Source: Pseudomonas sp. GD03944
GTDB taxonomy: Bacteria; Pseudomonadota; Gammaproteobacteria; Pseudomonadales; Pseudomonadaceae
Assembly: GCF_029839275.1 (NCBI RefSeq)
Contig: NZ_JAOCAH010000010.1
Coordinates: 146,143-210,142 of the forward strand
Direction of reading: 5' to 3'
DNA: 64,000 nucleotides
Shown piece after piece: positions 58,383 through 64,000 of the stretch. Numbering within the stretch: the first letter of the stretch is position 1; the number at the start of each line of letters is the position of its first letter. Under the pieces are notes generated by a model that saw only the letters and a program-made list of their open reading frames with translations, did no database searches and was not told the DNA's origin. The position numbers and the translations under genes were made by a program.

Positions 58383-59771
58383 TCAATCATGGCCGGTCTC
58401 CAGCCAGGTCAGCGGGGCGTTGGCGCCGTGGCTCAGGTTCATCTGGTCGAGGGCCGCGTGCCAGTCGCCCAGGCGGTCGCTGTCCAGCGCCTCGCCGGGT
58501 TGTGCGGGCAACAACCAGACCCGGGTGGCCGCGGCCGTGCGGGCCATTTCGCCGAGCAACGCCAGGCTGCCACGGTCTGGCGAGCGGCGCGGGTCGCAGG
58601 CGATCAGCAGGCGCTCGGGCGGAAAACGGGTGAGTTGGTCCAGCAGTTGCCGGCGCTGTTCGCGGCTGTCGATCACCCCGGCGCTGGCCACGCCCTTTGG
58701 CAGGGCCGGCGGCCAGGGCCGGCGCTCATCCAGTTCCACTGCCACCAGCAGGGCGCCCTGGCTGTCGAGCGTGTTGCCACCGGCCAAGGGCTGATACAGC
58801 TGATCGGGCGCGGCATCGCACACGCCGAGGCGTTCGCTGCCCGGCATCAGACGGTCGCGCAGCAGGCTGTAGCCGGGCAGGTTGATGTCCAGTTGCAGGG
58901 CGGAGCGCCCGCGCCGCCAGCGCCACAGGCACAGCAGAGCCAGCAGCAGGCGCGGCAGCAGGCCGTAGACGATGACCACGCCGATCAGCCAGCCCGCCCA
59001 GTTGAGGCGGGCGCTTTCACTGGCCACGGCGCTGTCGCCGCTGCTGCGGATCAGCTCGGCATCCGGCAGGCTGAAGCCCAGCAGGGCCGGCAGGCTGCCC
59101 AGGGCCTGGGTCAGGGTGATGAAGGTTTCGCCGCCGAGCAGGGTGCTTTCCCAGACGAAGCCGTAGCGACGGGTGGCCAGCAGCACCAGCAGGGTCACCA
59201 GCGCCGAGGTCAGGGTGGCCAGCCAGAAACCGTGAACGACCAGGCCCAGCCCCCAGCGGCTGAGGCGCTGGCGCTGCAGGAGCAGCAACAGGGCAGGGGC
59301 CAGGTGCACGGCCTGGGCGTCGCGGGCTAGTTTCTCGCTGAGCCAGAGCCACAGGCGGCCGAGGGGCGCGGCGCTGTCGCGGCTCAACAGGCTGAGTGCC
59401 CAGCCCAGCAGCAACAACAGGTTGATCCCGAGCAGGCTGCCCAGGGCCCAGAACACATTGACCGGGCGCTGCCCGTCACCCAGGGCGGCCACCGCCAGGC
59501 CGCTGCCGCCGATCAGCGCCAGGCACAGCAGCGCCAGCCCGGCGAGGCGGGCGCCTTGCAGCCAATGACGGAGTGCGCTCACCTGGCCGTCGCGTTCGCC
59601 GAGCAGCCAGGCACGGTGCTGGATACGCTGACTGAAATCGCCACCCTGGACCTGGGCGCGGCGGTTCGCCTCGCTGTCTTCCAGTGGGCCGGTATGCTCC
59701 TCGCGCAGGCGAATGGTTTCGCTGAGCCAGAGGCGGTGCAGGGTGTCGTCGGAGGGGGAGGCGGCAGTCAC
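58383..59771 (-). CDS. DUF2868 membrane protein, partner of the GTPase
   Basis: The 462-residue protein has an N-terminal cytosolic part (LRLREEHTGPLEDSEANRRAQ) and about five helices: ARLAGLALLCLALIGGSGLAVAAL, FWALGSLLGINLLLLLGWALSLL, VHGFWLATLTSALVTLLVLLA, WAGWLIGVVIVYGLLPRLLLALLCLW and neighbours. The C-terminal ~150 residues are soluble and resemble no domain I recognise (ERLLIACDPRRSPDRGSLALLGEM). It starts with GTG. The DUF2868-DUF3482 order is that of a recognised conserved pair. Function unknown. Confidence 0.82.
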   Translation of the reverse strand: MTAASPSDDTLHRLWLSETIRLREEHTGPLEDSEANRRAQVQGGDFSQRIQHRAWLLGERDGQVSALRHWLQGARLAGLALLCLALIGGSGLAVAALGDGQRPVNVFWALGSLLGINLLLLLGWALSLLSRDSAAPLGRLWLWLSEKLARDAQAVHLAPALLLLLQRQRLSRWGLGLVVHGFWLATLTSALVTLLVLLATRRYGFVWESTLLGGETFITLTQALGSLPALLGFSLPDAELIRSSGDSAVASESARLNWAGWLIGVVIVYGLLPRLLLALLCLWRWRRGRSALQLDINLPGYSLLRDRLMPGSERLGVCDAAPDQLYQPLAGGNTLDSQGALLVAVELDERRPWPPALPKGVASAGVIDSREQRRQLLDQLTRFPPERLLIACDPRRSPDRGSLALLGEMARTAAATRVWLLPAQPGEALDSDRLGDWHAALDQMNLSHGANAPLTWLETGHD

Positions 59772-59841
59772 GCGGCGTCTCGTCGATTGGAATGCCTAGA
59801 GCATAACGCCTGATGCCGCATTGGGCTAAACCCGGACGCAC

Positions 59842-60975
59842 TCAGGGTGTTGCGCGCAGGCGCACGGCGATGTCCGGCTGGTCGATGAACAGGCCATCGA
59901 TGCCGGTGGCGAGGAAGCGGCGAATTTCCTCCTCGATATCGCCCTGTTTCTCCGGGCCGCCCTCGCTGCGCAGGTCGGCGGGCAGGAAGTGGTTTTCCGC
60001 GCGGAAGGTGAAAGGGTGGACGGTGAGCCCGGCGGCATGGGCATCGCGCACCAGCGCGGTGGGTGTCCCCAGGTTGCCTGTTGCGTCCCGGGGGATGACC
60101 TGACTCTTCTCCGGGCCGATGCCCTTGGCGTAACCAGCGATTGCTTTGAGGCCGACGGGAGTGAGCATGTCGGCGTAGGACAGCGTGCCGCCTTTCGCTT
60201 CCTGGTCATAGGGCTGCCCTTCGATCCACAGCAGCTGCACCAGCGGCACGGCGGTGAGCTGGCTCAGGGCCTTGAGGTTGTCCACTTCGAACGACTGGAT
60301 ATACACCGGCGCGTCGGCACTGTCGTAGCCGTTGGCGGCCAGCACCTGGACCAGCGGCGCCTCCATGGCCAGGCCGAGCCGCTGGAAGTGGGTCGGGTGC
60401 TTGGTTTCCGGGTACAGGCCGATCACCCGCTCCTGGCTCGCTTGCAGGCGTTTCACTAGGTCGATGGTTTCCTGCAGGGTGGGAATCTCGAACTGGCCGT
60501 CGAAGCGCGTGTTGCCCGGGCGGATCGTCGGGATGCGTTCGATGGTGCGCAGGGTCTTGAGCTCGGCCAGGGTGAAGTCTTCGCTGAACCAGCCGGTCAG
60601 GGGCGTGCCGTCGACCGTCTGGGTGCGCTTGCGCTCGGCGAATTCCGGGCGCTGGGCGACGTCGGTGGTCAGCCCCAGTTCGTTGTCGTGGCGCGAGACC
60701 AGGTGGCCGTCCTTGCTCATCACCAGGTCAGGCTCCACGTAATCGGCGCCTTGCAGGATCGCCAGGGCATAGGCGGCCAGGGTGTGTTCGGGCACATGGC
60801 CGCTGGCGCCGCGGTGGGCGATGATCAGGGGCTTCGCGTCGCCCGTGGGGTGCTCGACCTTGGCCGACGGCTGTTGTCGCGCCCAGTCGATGGCGGCTTG
60901 CACCGGGTCGGCCTGGGCCGGAACAGCCAGGGCCAGCGTACTGGTACAGAGCAGGATGCGGGCGGTGTGCAGCAT
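59842..60975 (-). CDS. glpQ: Periplasmic glycerophosphodiester phosphodiesterase
   Basis: The 377-residue protein has a signal peptide (MLHTARILLCTSTLALAVPAQA) and a GDPD domain with the catalytic HRG box IIAHRGASGHVPEHTLAAYALAI, metal ligands in YVEPDLVMSKDGHLVSRHD, and the C-terminal HPFTFRAENHFLPADL that is a GlpQ signature. It hydrolyses glycerophosphodiesters to sn-glycerol-3-phosphate. AAGGAG precedes the ATG at 60975. It is divergent from folA. Confidence 0.93.
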   Translation of the reverse strand: MLHTARILLCTSTLALAVPAQADPVQAAIDWARQQPSAKVEHPTGDAKPLIIAHRGASGHVPEHTLAAYALAILQGADYVEPDLVMSKDGHLVSRHDNELGLTTDVAQRPEFAERKRTQTVDGTPLTGWFSEDFTLAELKTLRTIERIPTIRPGNTRFDGQFEIPTLQETIDLVKRLQASQERVIGLYPETKHPTHFQRLGLAMEAPLVQVLAANGYDSADAPVYIQSFEVDNLKALSQLTAVPLVQLLWIEGQPYDQEAKGGTLSYADMLTPVGLKAIAGYAKGIGPEKSQVIPRDATGNLGTPTALVRDAHAAGLTVHPFTFRAENHFLPADLRSEGGPEKQGDIEEEIRRFLATGIDGLFIDQPDIAVRLRATP

Positions 60976-61113
60976 GGCGGCGTCTCCTTGCGATAGGGAA
61001 GGCTTCAAGCCTGCACTGGCGAAAGTGACGGTTCGATGATCGTCTGGCAACCCGAGTACGTTGCCGAGTGTGAAAGGCGCGTCTGACGACGGGCCTCTGC
61101 TATGCTCGCGGCC

Positions 61114-61626
61114 ATGAAAACGACACTCCCCCTCTGCCTGATCGCCGCGCTCGCGGACAACCGCGTGATCGGTCGTGACAACCAACTGCCCTGGCACCTG
61201 CCGGCGGACCTCAAGCACTTCAAGACCCTGACCCTGGGCAAGCCGATCATCATGGGTCGCAAGACCTGGGATTCCCTCGGCCGCCCGCTGCCGGGCCGCC
61301 TCAACCTGGTGGTCAGTCGCCAGGCCGGTCTGCAGCTGGAAGGCGCCGAAGTCTTTTCCTCCCTGGACGATGCTGTGCTGCGAGCCGACGCCTGGGCCCG
61401 GGAAGCCGGTGTCGACGAACTGATGCTGATCGGCGGCGCCCAGCTGTACGAGCAGGGCCTGGCCAATGGCGACCGCCTGTACCTGACCCGGGTCGCGCTG
61501 CAGCCTGAAGGCGATGCCCACTTCCCCGCGTTCGACGAAACCCAGTGGCAGCGCACGGCGACGGAAGAGCACGCGGCCCAGGACGACACGCCAGGCTACT
61601 GCTACGAGACCTGGGAGCGCCGCTGA
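61114..61626 (+). CDS. folA: Dihydrofolate reductase
   Basis: The 170-residue enzyme has LIAALADNRVIGRDNQLPWHLPADLKHFK (catalytic acid region and Trp), MGRKTWDSLG and MLIGGAQLYEQGL. It regenerates tetrahydrofolate for ThyA and purine synthesis. I chose ATG 61114, the family start; an in-frame ATG at 61102 has no better ribosome site and a -10-like TATGCT overlaps it (61100-61105). It is followed by repeats and a bidirectional terminator. Confidence 0.95.
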   Translation: MKTTLPLCLIAALADNRVIGRDNQLPWHLPADLKHFKTLTLGKPIIMGRKTWDSLGRPLPGRLNLVVSRQAGLQLEGAEVFSSLDDAVLRADAWAREAGVDELMLIGGAQLYEQGLANGDRLYLTRVALQPEGDAHFPAFDETQWQRTATEEHAAQDDTPGYCYETWERR

Positions 61627-61643
61627 CGCCTGTTGTCTGGGGC

Positions 61644-61726
61644 GCGGAGCGTCCCGGGATGCTTTTCCACGCGGAGCGTGGGAACGATCAGGTCCCGTAG
61701 GGTGGATGACGCTCCACCCATCCACC
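61644..61726. repeat. Cluster of short palindromic repeats after folA
   Basis: GCGGAGCGT occurs twice (61644-61652, 61671-61679); the second lies in the palindrome CCACGC-GGA-GCGTGG (61667-61681), a common Pseudomonas intergenic repeat. A REP-like GGTGGATG...CATCCACC hairpin (61701-61708 / 61719-61726) follows. Confidence 0.75.
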
Positions 61727-61752
61727 GGGGCAATTGAGAACGATCAGATAAT

Positions 61753-61782
61753 GAAAAAGGGCCGCATCAGCGGCCCTTTTTC
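61753..61782. terminator. Bidirectional terminator between folA and the permease gene
   Basis: GAAAAAGGGCCGC (61753-61765) pairs with GCGGCCCTTTTTC (61770-61782) with an ATCA loop and A/T runs on both sides. Confidence 0.92.
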
Positions 61783-61800
61783 ATGGGAGCGGCAAGGCCT

Positions 61801-63183
61801 TCACTCTGCTGGCTGGGCATCCTTGGCCGGGCTTTCCGGCAGGAACCAGTTCATCAGCAGGGCGCAGATGCCGCCGGTGGCGACGCCGGATTCCAGCACG
61901 TTGCGCACCGACGCCGGCAGGTGGGCGAGGAACTCCGGCACCTGGGAGAAGCCCAGGCCGAGGGCCAGCGACACCGAGATGATCAGCAGCGCGCGGCGAT
62001 CCAGCTGGATACCGGCGAGGATATTGATGCCCGCCGCAGCCACCGCACCGAACATCACCAGCGCTGCACCGCCGAGCACCGGCTCCGGCACCGCCTGCAG
62101 CACGCCGGCAACCACCGGGAACAGGCCGAGGATCACCAGCATCGCGGCGATCCACATGCCCACATGGCGGCTGGCGATGCCGGTCAGCTGGATGATACCG
62201 TTGTTCTGGGCGAACACCGAGCTGGGGAAGGTGTTGAACAGGCCGGCCAGCAGCGAGTTGGCGCCGTTGACCAGCACCCCGCCCTTGATCCGTTGCATCC
62301 ACAGCGGGCCTTCGACCGGCTGGCGCGACAGCTTGCTGGTGGCGGTGACGTCGCCGATGGCTTCCAGCGAGGTCACCAGGTAGATCACCACCATCGGGAT
62401 GAACAGGCTCCAGGAGAACGCCAGGCCGAAGTGCAGCGGCATCGGCACCTGGAACAGGTCCGCTTCGCGCATGCCGGTGAAGTCCAGGCGGCCCAGGTAG
62501 GCGGCCAGGGCGTAGCCGATGGCCAGGGCGATGATGATCGCGCAGCTGCGCAGCCACACCAGTGGCAGGCGGTTGAGCACGACGATGGCGGCCAGCACCA
62601 CGCCGGACAGCAGCAGGTTCTCGCTGTTGGCGAAGGTGCCGTTGCTCATCGCGGCGTAGCCGCCACCCATGCTGATCAGGCCGACCTTGATCAGCGTCAG
62701 GCCGATCATCAGCACCACGATGCCGGTGACCACCGGGCTGATCAGGCGCTTGATGAAGGGCAGGATGCGCGAGACGCCCATCTCGATGAACGAGCCGGCG
62801 ATGACCACGCCGAAGATGGTCGCCATCACCGTTTCCACCGGCATGCCCTGGTTGACCAGCAGCACACCGCCGGCGATCAGCGGGCCGACGAAGTTGAAGC
62901 TGGTGCCCTGCACGATCAGCAGGCCGGCGCCGAACGGGCCGAAGCGTTTGCACTGCACGTAGGTGGCGATGCCGGAAATCACCAGGCTCATCGACACGAT
63001 GATGTTGGTGTCGCGCGGCGAGACGCCAATGGCCTGGCAGATCAGCAGGCCGGGGGTGACGATCGGCACGATGATCGCCAGCAAGTGCTGCAGCGCGGCG
63101 AGCAACGCGGCCAGCGGGCGCGGCTTGTCGTCCAGGCCGTAGAGCAGCTCGTTGCGTGCTTCGGGAGTGTGAGGGTTGTTCAT
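61801..63183 (-). CDS. Nucleobase:cation symporter-2 family permease (xanthine/uracil type)
   Basis: The 460-residue protein has about 12-14 helices and the NCS2 signatures LAALQHLLAIIVPIVTPGLLI, FGPFGAGLLIVQGTSFNFVGPLI, and VIYLVTSLEAIGDVTATSKL with the substrate-site Glu in the TM8 motif, followed by NGANSLLAGLFNTFPSSVFAQNNGIIQLTG. It matches the xanthine/urate branch (PbuX/UacT type) more than uracil permeases, based on QNNGIIQLTG. The start is ATG 63183; the frame is open farther upstream. Substrate inferred. Confidence 0.92.
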   Translation of the reverse strand: MNNPHTPEARNELLYGLDDKPRPLAALLAALQHLLAIIVPIVTPGLLICQAIGVSPRDTNIIVSMSLVISGIATYVQCKRFGPFGAGLLIVQGTSFNFVGPLIAGGVLLVNQGMPVETVMATIFGVVIAGSFIEMGVSRILPFIKRLISPVVTGIVVLMIGLTLIKVGLISMGGGYAAMSNGTFANSENLLLSGVVLAAIVVLNRLPLVWLRSCAIIIALAIGYALAAYLGRLDFTGMREADLFQVPMPLHFGLAFSWSLFIPMVVIYLVTSLEAIGDVTATSKLSRQPVEGPLWMQRIKGGVLVNGANSLLAGLFNTFPSSVFAQNNGIIQLTGIASRHVGMWIAAMLVILGLFPVVAGVLQAVPEPVLGGAALVMFGAVAAAGINILAGIQLDRRALLIISVSLALGLGFSQVPEFLAHLPASVRNVLESGVATGGICALLMNWFLPESPAKDAQPAE

Positions 63184-63326
63184 GGCAGCTCGACCCGGAA
63201 AAAGCGGCGATTCTACCTGAGTTGCACCCGATTGAAGCAGGACCTCCGAGAAATGGCGTGCGCCGTACGGGCGTCTGAAACGACAACGGGCCGCCCGTAG
63301 GCAGCCCGTTGTCGAAACGTCGCGAA

Positions 63327-63851
63327 TCAGGCCACGTCGGTGAACTGGATGATTTCCACCCAGTAGCCGTCCGGGTCCTTGATGAAGGCGATGTCGCGCA
63401 TGCGGCCATCGGTCAGGCGCTTCTGGAAGGCCACGCCGAGGTCTTCGAAACGCTGGCAGGCGGCCTTGATGTCCGGCACTGCCACGCATAGGTGGCCGAA
63501 GCCGCGCGGATCGCTGTTGCCGCTGTGGTAGGAAAATTCCGGGTCTTTTTCGGTGCCGTAGTTGTAGGTCAGCTCCAGCACGCCGGGGATGGACTTGCGC
63601 CACTGGTGACGGGCAGCCGGGTCGGCCGGGATTTGCGATTTGTCCACCAGGGCCAGGAAATACAGGCTGAACTCGGCGTCCGGGAACTCCTTCTTCTCCA
63701 GCAGGCTGAAGCCCAGCACGCGGGTGTAGAAGTCCAGGGACTTCTCCAGGTCCTTCACGCGGATCATGGTGTGGTTGTAGACGAAGTCGGCGGTGGCGAC
63801 GTCCGGCTTGCCGGTCACACCGGGCAGGGCGTTCAGTTCATCGAGGGTCAT
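63327..63851 (-). CDS. gloA: Lactoylglutathione lyase (glyoxalase I, long type)
   Basis: The 174-residue enzyme has the two metal-ligand regions in FNHTMIRVKDLEKSLDFYTRVLG and ELTYNYGTEKDPEFSYHSGNSDPRGFGHLCVAVPDIK, ending PDGYWVEIIQF with the last ligand Glu. The longer length (~174, compared with ~130 in E. coli) matches the zinc-type GloA3 of P. aeruginosa. It isomerises the methylglyoxal-glutathione adduct. ATG 63851 is chosen for GGAG at ten bases; ATG 63863 is upstream. Confidence 0.94.
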   Translation of the reverse strand: MTLDELNALPGVTGKPDVATADFVYNHTMIRVKDLEKSLDFYTRVLGFSLLEKKEFPDAEFSLYFLALVDKSQIPADPAARHQWRKSIPGVLELTYNYGTEKDPEFSYHSGNSDPRGFGHLCVAVPDIKAACQRFEDLGVAFQKRLTDGRMRDIAFIKDPDGYWVEIIQFTDVA

Positions 63852-64000
63852 GGAAGTCTCCATCAGGCGGTGATTGGACGAGTCAGAAAGTCTGTATCGG
63901 TGTAGATGGCTTCGACGGGGGTATTTTTCAAGGCCGAACATCGCCGCAGAGAGGGATGAGGTTCTTTCATCTGCCTTGCCGGCGCGGTGTCTTGGCATCG

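Overview
This 64 kb window is GC-rich, densely coded bacterial chromosome from a Pseudomonas. The gene families, dinucleotide-poor start contexts, a RAYT/REP system, a sigma-54 C4-dicarboxylate regulon and gene orders that match my memory of P. aeruginosa PAO1 all point there. The first ~29.4 kb follows the PAO1 PA5139-PA5169 neighbourhood in reverse. The rest follows PA0305-PA0350. The two blocks are far apart in PAO1, so a rearrangement junction probably lies near 29.4 kb. The order comparison is from memory and was not aligned. I see no prophage, CRISPR array, plasmid backbone or rRNA.

Layout. 1-5.6 kb holds the TRAP transporter dctPQM and its two-component regulator dctBD, with a clear -24/-12 promoter before dctP. 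5.6-9.0 kb is the dTDP-L-rhamnose operon (order B-A-C-D). 9.4-12.6 kb has a catalase, tRNA-Thr and a predicted methyltransferase. 12.6-15.6 kb is a four-gene polar amino-acid ABC transporter. 15.9-20.8 kb has tRNA-Phe, yggX-mutY-asmA and an FAD oxidoreductase. 20.9-24.1 kb has a sterol-desaturase-like enzyme and an OFA-type MFS transporter flanked by striking inverted repeats. 24.2-27.4 kb is the hisB-hisH-DUF2164-hisA-hisF cluster. 27.5-29.4 kb has two tandem periplasmic binding proteins without permeases.

29.4-34.5 kb is an amidase locus: an M20 peptidase and a HacB-like acylase in one operon, divergent from an AraC-type regulator across a perfect split palindrome. 34.5-39.9 kb has a chemoreceptor, a thioredoxin-like protein, a lipase-like hydrolase, a DUF2059 protein, a prolyl hydroxylase of the EF-Tu-modifying type and a DUF523 protein. 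40-42.8 kb is the metabolically coupled pair serA / D-2-hydroxyglutarate dehydrogenase, transcribed divergently around a perfect palindrome. 43.7-45.1 kb puts relatives of the calcium-regulated proteins CarO and CarP side by side behind four TTAAG-type half-sites at exact 11-bp spacing. 45.2-52.1 kb has YegP, rpiA, ilvA, a histidinol-phosphatase-type HAD enzyme that would complete the his pathway, rppH and ptsP.

52.1-55.8 kb has an NRDE protein, a small protein resembling a piece of MreB, a TauE permease, lgt and thyA. 55.8-56.6 kb is a RAYT transposase framed by REP sequences, one of which supplies the stop codon of the neighbouring cupin gene. The end holds a DUF3482 GTPase / DUF2868 membrane-protein pair, a glycerophosphodiesterase, folA, a xanthine/uracil-type permease and a glyoxalase I.

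Most genes are housekeeping or metabolic. The most interesting signals are the structured intergenic DNA (124-bp nested palindrome at 23,997; TTAAG ladder at 43,619; split operators at 22,264 and 33,395; REP capture of a stop codon at 56,564) and a few little-known proteins (MreB-like fragment, GTPase/DUF2868 pair, HacB/M20 operon).
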